Shown: piece by piece, positions 5,975-13,927 of the stretch
How positions within the stretch are numbered: the first letter of the stretch is position 1
How the letters are laid out: the number at the start of each line of letters is the position of its first letter
NCBI GenBank assembly: GCA_002339345.1
Contig: DDKM01000092.1
Location: forward strand, 1-15,241
Origin: Firmicutes bacterium UBA2598
GTDB lineage: Bacteria > Bacillota > PH28-bin88
Reading direction: 5' to 3'
Length of the DNA stretch: 15,241 bases
The notes under the pieces: generated by a model
Database searches by the model: none
Told to the model about the DNA's origin: nothing
What the model saw: only the letters and a program-made list of their open reading frames with translations
Program-made: the position numbers and the translations under genes

Positions 5975-6811
5975 ATGCGCGTTGGAGTAGTGGTGTTCCC
6001 CGGTTCCAACTGTGACGCCGATGTTAAACACGCGGTGGAAGTGGTTACCGGCCACCCCGCCAGGTTCATCTGGCACCGGGAAACATCGGTGGATGGCTTG
6101 GACTGCCTGGTGTTGCCCGGCGGTTTTTCCTATGGTGATTACCTGCGTACCGGTGCCATTGCCCGGTTTTCCCCGGTGATGCAGGCTGTGGAAACCTTCG
6201 CCCGGTCCGGCGGCCTGGTACTGGGTATTTGCAACGGATTTCAGATTCTCCTGGAGGCGGGTTTGCTGCCTGGCGCCATGCAGACCAACAATGTAATGCA
6301 GTTTCGCTGCCAGGAGACCTACCTGCGGGTGGAGACCGTCAACACCCCCTTTACCTGCCTGGCCCAGACGGGCCAGGTGTTAAAAATTCCCATCGCCCAT
6401 GGGGCGGGGAATTACTATGTTGACCAGGCTACCCTGGCAGAGTTGAACGGCAACAACCAGGTGGTTTTCCGCTACGCTACCCCCGCCGGTGATGTGACGG
6501 CACAAGCCAATCCCAACGGATCGGTGGAAAATATTGCCGGGATCTGTAACCGGGAGCGGAACGTACTGGGGATGATGCCCCACCCGGAACGCTGTGCCGA
6601 AAGCATCCTGGGCGGTACCGACGGCCAGGTGATTTTCCGGTCCATGCTGGCCTGGTGGACGGAAAACCGGGGTGTGGCGTTGGCGATAGGGACAGCGATG
6701 GTGGGTGATCCGGCCGGCGCCCATCCTACCGGAGCGGTGCCGGCGGATAGCGGTGCCAAAGGGTGCTGCGGCCGGCGGGACGGCAAGGGAGGTGACCGTG
6801 GTGAGTGTTAG
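5975..6811 (+). CDS. purQ: FGAM synthase glutaminase subunit PurQ, C-terminally extended
   Basis: PurQ is the class I glutamine amidotransferase that supplies ammonia to PurL. The nucleophile is Cys86 in GICNGFQ, with His203 and Glu205 in MPHPERC completing the triad. The FPGSNCD start and PGGFSYGDYLRTG are typical. The usual small-form PurQ ends near residue 230, just after FRSMLAWW. Here the frame runs on for about 48 more residues rich in Gly, Ala and Pro, with two adjacent Cys and a basic RRDGKGGDR end. The extension covers the ribosome-binding site of purL and overlaps purL by 11 nt. The ATG at 5975 has GGAGGG seven bases upstream. I see no sign of a frameshift in the catalytic part. The tail may be a lost stop codon kept neutral, or a functional linker. 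Confidence 0.95.
   Translation: MRVGVVVFPGSNCDADVKHAVEVVTGHPARFIWHRETSVDGLDCLVLPGGFSYGDYLRTGAIARFSPVMQAVETFARSGGLVLGICNGFQILLEAGLLPGAMQTNNVMQFRCQETYLRVETVNTPFTCLAQTGQVLKIPIAHGAGNYYVDQATLAELNGNNQVVFRYATPAGDVTAQANPNGSVENIAGICNRERNVLGMMPHPERCAESILGGTDGQVIFRSMLAWWTENRGVALAIGTAMVGDPAGAHPTGAVPADSGAKGCCGRRDGKGGDRGEC
6788..6795 (+). promoter_or_regulatory. Full-length Shine-Dalgarno that sets the purL start
   Basis: GGAGGTGA is a complete eight-base complement to the 16S rRNA tail. Eight bases separate GGAGG from the GTG at 6801, so this site fixes the start there. The open frame itself extends back to an ATG at 6705, which has no comparable site. It is embedded in the last codons of purQ. Confidence 0.8.
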
Positions 6812-9008
6812 CCGGGAAGCGTGGAAGGAAATGGGCCTTACGGCGGGCGAGTACGAGCGGATTAAGGAGTTGCTGGGTCGGGAGCCCAATTATGTGGAAA
6901 CCGGCATGTTCGCCGTAATGTGGTCGGAACACTGCAGTTACAAAAATTCCAAGGCAGTGCTGCGGCTTTTCCCCACCAAGGGGCCCCGGGTACTGCAGGG
7001 GCCGGGGGAAAACGCCGGTATTGTGGACATCGGTGACGGTCAGGCGGTTGTGTTCAAGGTGGAATCCCATAACCATCCCTCCGCCATCGAGCCCTTTCAG
7101 GGAGCGGCCACCGGAGTGGGCGGGATTGTGCGTGATGTGTTCACCATGGGGGCTCGTCCCATCGCCCTGTTGAATTCTCTGCGCTTTGGCAATCCCCGAA
7201 ACCCTCGGGTACGCTACTTGGTGGGCGGCGTAGTGTCGGGGATCTCCTTTTACGGTAATTGCCTGGGTATTCCCACTGTGGCTGGAGAGGTATTTTTCCA
7301 TGACAGCTATGAGGGTAATCCCCTGGTTAACGCCATGTGTGTAGGGCTTATCCAGACCGACCGCATTGCCCGCGGGGCTGCCGCGGGAGTAGGCAACCCG
7401 GTGATGGTGGTGGGGGCCAAGACTGGGCGGGACGGCATCCACGGTGCGACCTTCGCTTCGGAGGAACTGAGTGATGCCTCCGAGGACCGGCGCCCCTCCG
7501 TTCAGGTGGGGGATCCCTTCATGGAAAAATTACTGTTGGAAGCCTGCCTGGAACTCATTGACGCCGGTCTGGTGGTGGGAATGCAGGACATGGGAGCTGC
7601 CGGGCTGACCAGTTCTTCCTCCGAGATGGCTTCCCGGGCGGGTACCGGCATGGAGATTGATGTGGCTTTGGTGCCCCGGCGGGAACCGGGCATGACCCCT
7701 TATGAGGTGATGCTATCCGAGTCCCAGGAGCGGATGCTGGTGGTACCCAAACAGGGTTGCGAGGATCAGGTGCGGGCCATTTTCAGCAAGTGGGGGCTGG
7801 ATGCGGTGGTGGTGGGCCGGGTCACCGGTGACGGCCAGCTACGCATTCTGGAGAACGGGCAGGTGGTGGCAGACATCCCGGCCCTGGCTTTGACGGAACA
7901 CTGCCCAGTTTACAACCCGGTCTGGCGGGAGCCGGCATATGTGGCCACCGCCCATGCCTTTGACCCCGCTTCGCTGCCGGCACCGGCAGACCTGGGGGCG
8001 GTGTTGCTGGAGATCCTGTCCGACCCAACGGTGGCCAGCAAGGAGTGGGTTTACCGGCAGTATGATTACAAGGTCCAAATCAACACCGTGGTGCCCCCCG
8101 GTTCCGATGCCGCGGTGCTTAGAATCAAGGGAACCAATAAGGGGCTGGCGGTAACCATCGACTGCAACGGCCGCTACTGTTACCTGGATCCCTATACCGG
8201 CGGAGCCATTGCCGTCGCCGAAGCTGCCCGCAATCTGGTTTGCACCGGGGCGGAACCCCTGGCGGTGACCGATTGCTTAAATTTCGGCAACCCGGAAAAA
8301 CCGGAAATTTTTTGGCAGTTCCGACGGGCGGTGGAGGGCATGAGCGAAGCCTGCCGGGTACTGGAAACCCCGGTGGTGAGCGGCAATGTCAGTTTCTATA
8401 ATGAAACCAATGGCCAGGCGGTATTGCCCACCCCGGTGGTGGGGATGGTGGGCTTACTGCCGGATATCAGCAAAAGAGCCACCCTTTCCTTCAAACAGGA
8501 GGGTGATGTAATTGTCCTGTTGGGTGAAACCTTCCCGGAACTAGGGGGCAGCCAGTACCTGCAGACCATCCATGGCCTGACCACCGGCAAGCCGCCGGCC
8601 CTGAACCTGATCCGGGAAAGGGCGGTGCAGCAGGCTACTTTGGCGGCGATTCGGCAGGGGTTGGTCAACTCCGCCCACGACCTGAGTGAGGGGGGGCTGG
8701 GGGTGGCGCTGGCTGAGTGTGCCATCAATGGTGGTATGGGTGCCAAAGTGGTGCTGCCAGGTGAAGTGGATCCCCTAACAGCCATTTTCAGTGAATCCCA
8801 GTCCCGCATCCTGTTGACAGTATCACCCGGCAACCTGGTGGCCCTGGAAAATCTGTGTCACCAGCACGGGGTACCCTATGCCGTCCTGGGTACGGTGGAA
8901 GGGGACCGGCTGGTGGCGGTGGACCAAAGGGGACAAAGGGTGCTGGATTTAGCGGTGACGGAAATGACTAAGCGTTGGCGGGAGGCGATCCCATGTCTGA
9001 TAGCCTGA
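6801..9008 (+). CDS. purL: FGAM synthase large subunit PurL (small-form)
   Basis: PurL converts FGAR to FGAM with ATP and the ammonia supplied by PurQ. The 735-residue length is that of the PurS/PurQ-dependent form, not the fused enzyme of about 1,300 residues. Seen in order are MWSEHCSYKNSK (about 40-51) with the catalytic His44, VESHNHPSAIEP at 87-98, and the repeated second half beginning about KGLAVTIDCNGRYCYLDP. CLNFGNPEKPE and the glycine-rich AHDLSEGGLG mark the two pseudo-symmetric AIRS-like halves. The GTG at 6801 is chosen from its Shine-Dalgarno and from the family start MSVSREAWKEMGLT. GTG 6798 is a close alternative. The end overlaps purF by 16 nt. A run of seven Gs at 8690-8696 encodes the EGG of the DLSEGGL motif. 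Confidence 0.97.
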   Translation: MSVSREAWKEMGLTAGEYERIKELLGREPNYVETGMFAVMWSEHCSYKNSKAVLRLFPTKGPRVLQGPGENAGIVDIGDGQAVVFKVESHNHPSAIEPFQGAATGVGGIVRDVFTMGARPIALLNSLRFGNPRNPRVRYLVGGVVSGISFYGNCLGIPTVAGEVFFHDSYEGNPLVNAMCVGLIQTDRIARGAAAGVGNPVMVVGAKTGRDGIHGATFASEELSDASEDRRPSVQVGDPFMEKLLLEACLELIDAGLVVGMQDMGAAGLTSSSSEMASRAGTGMEIDVALVPRREPGMTPYEVMLSESQERMLVVPKQGCEDQVRAIFSKWGLDAVVVGRVTGDGQLRILENGQVVADIPALALTEHCPVYNPVWREPAYVATAHAFDPASLPAPADLGAVLLEILSDPTVASKEWVYRQYDYKVQINTVVPPGSDAAVLRIKGTNKGLAVTIDCNGRYCYLDPYTGGAIAVAEAARNLVCTGAEPLAVTDCLNFGNPEKPEIFWQFRRAVEGMSEACRVLETPVVSGNVSFYNETNGQAVLPTPVVGMVGLLPDISKRATLSFKQEGDVIVLLGETFPELGGSQYLQTIHGLTTGKPPALNLIRERAVQQATLAAIRQGLVNSAHDLSEGGLGVALAECAINGGMGAKVVLPGEVDPLTAIFSESQSRILLTVSPGNLVALENLCHQHGVPYAVLGTVEGDRLVAVDQRGQRVLDLAVTEMTKRWREAIPCLIA

Positions 9009-10423
9009 TACCCTGGGAAACCGATAAACCGAAGGATGAATGCGGTGTTTTTGGCATCTACGGTCCGGGGCTGGATGTGGGCAGGCTCACCTATTTCGGA
9101 CTTTATGCCTTGCAGCACCGCGGCCAGGAAAGTGCCGGCATTGCCACTGTCCGGGACGGGGAGGTACAGCTGCACAAGGGCATGGGCTTGGTATCGGAGG
9201 TTTTTGATGAAACGGTGCTGGCCGGTCTGAAGGGGGACATCGCCATCGGCCATGTGCGCTACTCTACCACCGGCTCCAGCTGCCTTACCAACGCCCAGCC
9301 CCTGTCCTTCCGTTACCTGCGGGGGGCGGTGGCCCTGGCCCATAACGGCAATCTCACCAATGCCAGGGAATTACGCCATACCCTGGCGGCCACTGGTTCG
9401 GTTTTCCAGTCCACCACCGACAGCGAGGTGGTGGTGAACCTCATTGCCCGCTACGGCCAGAACCCCATTGAGGAAACCCTGATGAAGTGCATGATTGACA
9501 TCAAGGGCGCTTACTCCATGGTGGTGATGACCGAAGATAAGCTCATCGGGGTGCGGGATCCCTTTGGGGTCAGGCCCCTTTGCCTGGGCCGGCTGAACGG
9601 TGCCCATATCATTGCCTCGGAGTCCTGTGCTCTGGATACGGTGGGCGCCGAGATGGTCAGGGATATTAAGCCTGGGGAGATTGTCATTATCGATGCCACG
9701 GGGGTGCGCTCTATTCAGACCATGGCTGCTCCCCACCGGGCTTTGTGCATCTTTGAGTTTGTGTACTTGGCCCGGCCGGACAGTACCATCGATGGGGAAA
9801 CGGTCACCCTGGCCCGGCGCAAAATGGGCATGGAACTGGCCAGGGAGTTCCCGGTGGATGCGGATATGGTGATCCCGGTGCCGGATTCCGGCACCGCCGC
9901 TGCCCATGGGTACGCGGAGATCTCCGGTTTACCCTTCAAGGAGGGTTTGATGAAGAACCGGTATATCGGTCGTACCTTTATCCAGCCCACCCAGAGCATA
10001 CGGGACCTGGGGGTTAGGCTGAAACTCAATCCCATTCGGGAAATCCTGGCCGGCCAGCGGGTGGTGCTGGTGGATGACTCCATCGTGCGGGGTACCACCA
10101 GCAAAAAGATCGTCCAGATGTTAAGGGAGGCGGGTGTCAAAGAGGTACACCTTCTCATCAGTTCACCACCGGTGCTGTATCCGTGTTATTACGGCATAGA
10201 TACCAGCGCCCGGGCGGAACTGATTGCCGCCCAGCATGACCTGGACACCATCAGGAAATATATTGGAGCGGATAGCCTGCATTACCTCAGCCTGGAAGGC
10301 ATGTTGAAGGCCATGCGGTCTGGCGCGGAACACTTTTGCGCCGCCTGTTTCAGCGGTTGTTACCCCATTGAGGTTCCCGCCATCGGGGACAAGTTTACCC
10401 TGGAAGGCAGGTGTCCGGTATGA
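8993..10423 (+). CDS. purF: Amidophosphoribosyltransferase PurF (precursor)
   Basis: PurF makes phosphoribosylamine from PRPP and glutamine, the committed step. The 476-residue precursor has a 16-residue propeptide ending KPKDE. Cleavage exposes Cys17 (CGVFGIYG) as the N-terminal nucleophile of the glutaminase domain. The phosphoribosyltransferase domain holds the PRPP loop VVLVDDSIVRGTTS (357-370). Cys252, Cys398, Cys449 and Cys452 match the four ligands of the Bacillus-type 4Fe-4S cluster, which suggests an oxygen-sensitive enzyme as in that family. ATG 8993 is chosen over TTG 8975 because GGGAGG at 8980-8985 is seven bases upstream of it. PRPP, the inferred ligand of the leader, is the substrate here. 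Confidence 0.97.
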   Translation: MSDSLIPWETDKPKDECGVFGIYGPGLDVGRLTYFGLYALQHRGQESAGIATVRDGEVQLHKGMGLVSEVFDETVLAGLKGDIAIGHVRYSTTGSSCLTNAQPLSFRYLRGAVALAHNGNLTNARELRHTLAATGSVFQSTTDSEVVVNLIARYGQNPIEETLMKCMIDIKGAYSMVVMTEDKLIGVRDPFGVRPLCLGRLNGAHIIASESCALDTVGAEMVRDIKPGEIVIIDATGVRSIQTMAAPHRALCIFEFVYLARPDSTIDGETVTLARRKMGMELAREFPVDADMVIPVPDSGTAAAHGYAEISGLPFKEGLMKNRYIGRTFIQPTQSIRDLGVRLKLNPIREILAGQRVVLVDDSIVRGTTSKKIVQMLREAGVKEVHLLISSPPVLYPCYYGIDTSARAELIAAQHDLDTIRKYIGADSLHYLSLEGMLKAMRSGAEHFCAACFSGCYPIEVPAIGDKFTLEGRCPV

Positions 10424-11457
10424 GTCAGGATGGCTGGACCTATGCCCGGGCGGGGGTGGACATTGGCGCTGGCAACCGGGCGGTGGAACTGATGAAGGAA
10501 ACCGTCCGGCGCACTTGGCGGCCGGAGGTACTGGGCGACCTGGGGGGCTTCGGCGGCCTGTTCGCCCTGGATACATCCCGTTACCGCCAGCCGGTGCTGG
10601 TAGCCGGGACCGACGGGGTGGGCACCAAGCTGAAGGTGGCCATGCTGTTGGACCGGCACGATACCATCGGTATTGACGCGGTGGCCATGTGTGTGAACGA
10701 TATCCTGGTACAGGGAGCGGAACCCCTATTCTTCCTGGATTACCTGGCGGTAGGCCGCTTGGTGCCGGAACAGGTAGCTACCATCGTGCACGGTATTGCC
10801 GAAGGGTGCCGCCAGGCGGGTTGTGCCCTCATTGGCGGGGAAACCGCCGAGATGCCCGGGTTTTACCAGCCCGGCGAGTATGATGTGGCTGGCTTTGCCG
10901 TGGGTGTGGTGGACCGGGACCGGGTCATCACCGGGGCGGGCATCCAGGTGGGTGACCGGGTGCTGGGACTGGCCAGCAGCGGCCTGCATAGCAATGGCTA
11001 TTCCCTGGCCCGCAAGGTGCTGCTGGAGGAGGCGGCATACCGGCCTGACCAGACGGTAGGGGGGTTGGGTCGCACAGTGGGGGAGGAACTGCTGACCCCC
11101 ACCCGGATCTATGTCCGGTCCATCCTGCCTCTGTTGTCCAAATACGAGATCAGGGGGTTGGCCCACATTACCGGAGGAGGGCTGCTGGAAAACATCCCCC
11201 GGGTGTTGCCTCCCGGCACCGCCGTCCGGCTACAGGCCGGCAGTTGGCCGGTGCTGCCGGTCTTCCGGCTGATCCAGCAGCAGGGACGGGTGGCGGATGC
11301 GGAAATGTACCGTACCTTTAACATGGGGATCGGCATGGTGGTGATTGTTCCCGCCCTTCAGGCGGAGGCCCTGCAGGCGGAACTCACCATGGCCGGCGAG
11401 CAGGTCTACGCCATCGGGGAAGTGGTGGCTGGCAATGGTATAGTGGAGATCGGCTAG
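10420..11457 (+). CDS. purM: Phosphoribosylformylglycinamidine cyclo-ligase (AIR synthetase) PurM
   Basis: PurM closes the imidazole ring, turning FGAM into AIR with ATP. The 345-residue product starts MSQDGWTYARAGVDIGAGN, typical of the family. It has VAGTDGVGTKLKVA (61-74), CVNDILVQGAEPLFFLDY (91-108), GGETAEMPGFY and the late HITGGGLLENIPRVLP. The ATG overlaps the purF stop as ATGA, a standard coupled junction. A GTG at 10411 would add three residues, but the ATG fits the family better. PurM is structurally related to each half of PurL. Confidence 0.97.
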   Translation: MSQDGWTYARAGVDIGAGNRAVELMKETVRRTWRPEVLGDLGGFGGLFALDTSRYRQPVLVAGTDGVGTKLKVAMLLDRHDTIGIDAVAMCVNDILVQGAEPLFFLDYLAVGRLVPEQVATIVHGIAEGCRQAGCALIGGETAEMPGFYQPGEYDVAGFAVGVVDRDRVITGAGIQVGDRVLGLASSGLHSNGYSLARKVLLEEAAYRPDQTVGGLGRTVGEELLTPTRIYVRSILPLLSKYEIRGLAHITGGGLLENIPRVLPPGTAVRLQAGSWPVLPVFRLIQQQGRVADAEMYRTFNMGIGMVVIVPALQAEALQAELTMAGEQVYAIGEVVAGNGIVEIG

Positions 11458-11474
11458 CAGGGAGGAGGTGCCAT

Positions 11475-12131
11475 ATGTCCAAACTGGTGCTGGGTATCCT
11501 GGCCTCCGGGCGGGGCAGTAACCTCCAGGCCATCATCGATGCCATCCAGCAGGGGCACTTGCAGGCTGTTGTTGCAGTGGTGGTGAGCGACCGGGCGGAT
11601 GCTTTCGCCCTGGAAAGGGCACGACGGCATAACATTGCGGCGGTACACCTGTCCCCGGGCGACTTTCCTGACCGCCTGGCCTACGACCGGGCGGTGGCGG
11701 AGGTGCTGGAAGGTTATGGTGTACAGGTGGTGGCCCTGGCTGGTTATATGCGGCTGGTGTCCACAGTTTTGCTGGACCATTTTCCCTACCGGGTGGTGAA
11801 TATCCATCCCGCCTTACTCCCCGCCTTTCCAGGACTGCATGCCCAAAAACAGGCCTGGGAGTACGGGGTGAAGTATAGCGGCTGCACTGTTCATTTTGTG
11901 GATGCAGGTATGGATACTGGGCCAATTATCGCCCAGGCGGTGGTACCGGTGCTGGACGGGGACAGTGCCCAGGACTTGGCGGATCGTATCCTGGTGGAGG
12001 AACACCGCCTGTATCCACAGGTGCTGCAGTGGATGGCAGAGGGCCGGGTACAGATCAAGGAAAGCCGGCGGGTGACGGTAATTCCGCCGGTTGAGCAGGG
12101 GGGGGTGAAGTTTTGCGGCATCCCGTGGTAA
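11475..12131 (+). CDS. purN: Phosphoribosylglycinamide formyltransferase PurN
   Basis: PurN transfers a formyl group from 10-formyl-tetrahydrofolate to GAR. The 218-residue protein has the phosphate loop ASGRGSN (10-16). Its catalytic trio is Asn109 and His111 in VVNIHPALLPAFPGLHA and Asp147 in FVDAGMDTGPII. The GGAGGAGGTG site just upstream of ATG 11475 is strong. No formate-dependent PurT is present, so this step looks folate-dependent here. The tail contains a run of eight Gs (12098-12105) that also forms the ribosome-binding site of the next small gene, which overlaps the purN end by 19 nt. Confidence 0.96.
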   Translation: MSKLVLGILASGRGSNLQAIIDAIQQGHLQAVVAVVVSDRADAFALERARRHNIAAVHLSPGDFPDRLAYDRAVAEVLEGYGVQVVALAGYMRLVSTVLLDHFPYRVVNIHPALLPAFPGLHAQKQAWEYGVKYSGCTVHFVDAGMDTGPIIAQAVVPVLDGDSAQDLADRILVEEHRLYPQVLQWMAEGRVQIKESRRVTVIPPVEQGGVKFCGIPW

Positions 12132-12295
12132 TCTGGATACTGGCCGGGCTGCTCCCCTTCCTGGGTCTGGGGGTTTTCCTGGGCCGGTGGAATTGGCCCG
12201 GGCTGGCCGGCTGGATGTTTGGTGTTGGGATGATGTATGCTATGGGTTTTTATCGGGGAAAGCCCAAAGGAAAGGGAGGTTCCAGGGATGAGTAA
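12113..12295 (+). CDS. Small two-helix membrane protein of unknown function
   Basis: I do not recognise this 60-residue protein. Residues about 5-24 (VVIWILAGLLPFLGLGVFLG) and 27-46 (ending MMYAMGFY) form two hydrophobic segments joined by a short RWN turn. A basic tail RGKPKGKGG follows. By the positive-inside rule both ends should face the cytoplasm. The TTG at 12113 has GGTGA at 12104-12108 four bases upstream. It overlaps purN by 19 nt and purH by 8 nt, so it appears to be read as part of the operon. It is unrelated to any purine enzyme known to me. It lies in the -1 frame relative to purN and is open back through the eight-G run, so a fusion by frameshift is possible but speculative. The tight overlaps and clear membrane character make a chance ORF unlikely. 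Confidence 0.7.
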   Translation: MRHPVVIWILAGLLPFLGLGVFLGRWNWPGLAGWMFGVGMMYAMGFYRGKPKGKGGSRDE

Positions 12296-13832
12296 GCGGG
12301 CGATAATCAGCGTGTCAGACAAGACTGGCGTGGTGGAACTGGCCAGGGAACTGGTATCCCTGGGATTTGAAGTGGTGTCCACTGGGGGCACCGCCAAGGC
12401 TTTGCGGGAGGCCGGGGTGCCGGTTACCTACATCACAGCGGTCACCGGTTTTCCTGAGATCCTGGAAGGCCGGGTCAAAACTTTGCATCCGGCGGTGCAC
12501 GGCGGCATTTTGGCCCGGCGGGTGCCGGAGCACCTGGCGGAATTGGCGGCCAGCAACATTACCCCCATTGACGTGGTGGTGGTTAACCTCTATCCCTTCG
12601 AAGAAACAATTAGCAAGCCCGGTGTGACCTTGGCGGAAGCCATTGAAAATATCGACATCGGCGGTCCCACCATGGTCCGGGCGGCGGCCAAAAACTACGA
12701 AAGCGTAACGGTGGTGGTAAACCCCGCACGCTACCCCGAAGTGCTGGCCCATCTCAAGGAACTGGGCGAGGTGGCCCCGGCCCTGCGCCTGCAGTTAGCC
12801 CTGGAGGCCTTTACCCATACTGCCCGGTATGATGCCGCCATTTCCAGCTACCTGGCCGGAGTGGCCGAGGGGGCAGCCGCTGCTGTTTTCCCCAGCCGGT
12901 TTGTCCTGGCCGGGGAAAGGGTGCAGGAACTACGCTATGGCGAAAACCCCCACCAGCGGGCGGCCTTTTACCGTGAAATGGGAACAACAGGGGCAGGGGT
13001 GGCTACGGCCCGGCAGGTACAGGGTAAGGAACTGTCCTTCAATAACATCGTGGATCTGGAATCCGCCTTGGCCATCGTCAGGGAATTTAACCAACCGGCG
13101 GCAACTATCATCAAACACACCAATCCATGCGGAACTGCCATCGGCGATACCCTGGCCAACGCCTATGTCCGGGCTTTTAGTGCCGATCCTGTTTCCGCCT
13201 TTGGCGGGATCGTGGGCTTGAACCGGGTGGTGGACGCCGATACCGCTGCCGAGCTGGTGAAGATTTTCCTGGAAGCTGTTATTGCGCCTGGGTTCAGCCA
13301 TGAGGCCCTGGCCATTCTTGGTCAAAAGACCAACCTGCGGCTTATGGCTACCGGGGATCTGGCGGGGGCTGCACCAGGGGTCGATATTAAACGGGTTAGC
13401 GGCGGTTTCCTGGTGCAGGAAGCGGATTTGGGCACGGTACCACCGGAGCAGTGGCGGGTGATGACCCAAAGGCCGCCCACCCCGGCGGAACTGGTACAGT
13501 TGGAACTGGCGTGGAAGGTGGTCAAACATGTCAAGTCCAATGCCATTGTAGTGGCTAAAGACGGGGTAACCATCGGGGTGGGGGCTGGCCAGATGAACCG
13601 GGTGGGTTCCGCCCGCATCGCCCTGGCCCAGGCTGGGGAGAAGGCACAGGGAGCGGTAATGGGCTCCGACGCCTTCTTCCCCTTCCCGGATACGGTGGAG
13701 GAAGCCGCCAAGGCCGGGATTACCGCCATTGTGCAACCAGGCGGGTCGGTCAAGGATACCGAGGTCATCGCCGCAGCGGACCGCCTGGGTCTGGCCATGC
13801 TGTTTACTGGCCGGCGTCACTTCAAACACTGA
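12288..13832 (+). CDS. purH: Bifunctional AICAR transformylase / IMP cyclohydrolase PurH
   Basis: PurH performs the last two steps to IMP: formylation of AICAR with 10-formyl-tetrahydrofolate, then ring closure. The 514-residue protein begins MSKRAIISVSDKTG, with STGGTAKALREAG and VKTLHPAVHGGILARR in the N-terminal cyclohydrolase (MGS-like) domain of about 200 residues. LRYGENPHQ (215-223), KELSFNNIVDLESA and the catalytic KHTNPCG (276-282) lie in the transformylase domain. The frame is open from 12237, but ATG 12288 has GGGAGG at 12274-12279 eight bases upstream and gives the family start. It overlaps the small membrane gene by 8 nt. Length is normal. Confidence 0.97.
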   Translation: MSKRAIISVSDKTGVVELARELVSLGFEVVSTGGTAKALREAGVPVTYITAVTGFPEILEGRVKTLHPAVHGGILARRVPEHLAELAASNITPIDVVVVNLYPFEETISKPGVTLAEAIENIDIGGPTMVRAAAKNYESVTVVVNPARYPEVLAHLKELGEVAPALRLQLALEAFTHTARYDAAISSYLAGVAEGAAAAVFPSRFVLAGERVQELRYGENPHQRAAFYREMGTTGAGVATARQVQGKELSFNNIVDLESALAIVREFNQPAATIIKHTNPCGTAIGDTLANAYVRAFSADPVSAFGGIVGLNRVVDADTAAELVKIFLEAVIAPGFSHEALAILGQKTNLRLMATGDLAGAAPGVDIKRVSGGFLVQEADLGTVPPEQWRVMTQRPPTPAELVQLELAWKVVKHVKSNAIVVAKDGVTIGVGAGQMNRVGSARIALAQAGEKAQGAVMGSDAFFPFPDTVEEAAKAGITAIVQPGGSVKDTEVIAAADRLGLAMLFTGRRHFKH

Positions 13833-13872
13833 TCCGGCTGGCAGCGGCATGTATTAGAGGAGTTATATCAGC

Positions 13873-13926
13873 TTGTTGTTGGGCCGCCTTTGGCGGCCAC
13901 AGCGGTGCGGGATAGGAGTGGTGTGA
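13873..13926 (+). CDS. Possible 17-codon leader ORF before purD
   Basis: AGAGGAG at 13856-13862 lies ten bases before three tandem TTG codons. From TTG 13873 a frame of 17 codons runs to TGA at 13924-13926, one base before the purD ATG. It passes through the hairpin at 13882-13898, so ribosomes reading it would open that structure. It resembles no known peptide. The ribosome site and the coupling-like stop are suggestive, but so short an ORF can arise by chance. Confidence 0.2.
   Translation: MLLGRLWRPQRCGIGVV
13882..13898 (+). other. Perfect 7-bp hairpin in the purH-purD gap
   Basis: GGCCGCC at 13882-13888 and GGCGGCC at 13892-13898 pair perfectly around a TTT loop, within a 95-nt gap. No T-run follows, so it does not look like an intrinsic terminator. 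Partial termination, mRNA protection or control of purD translation are all possible. It is the clearest structure in the longest gap between pur genes. Confidence 0.6.
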
Positions 13927-13927
13927 C

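Noticed and set aside
12930..13850. 306-codon open frame on the - strand opposite purH
   Set aside because: It has no recognisable domains or ribosome site. Long antisense frames are expected opposite GC-rich genes, and purH itself is unambiguous.
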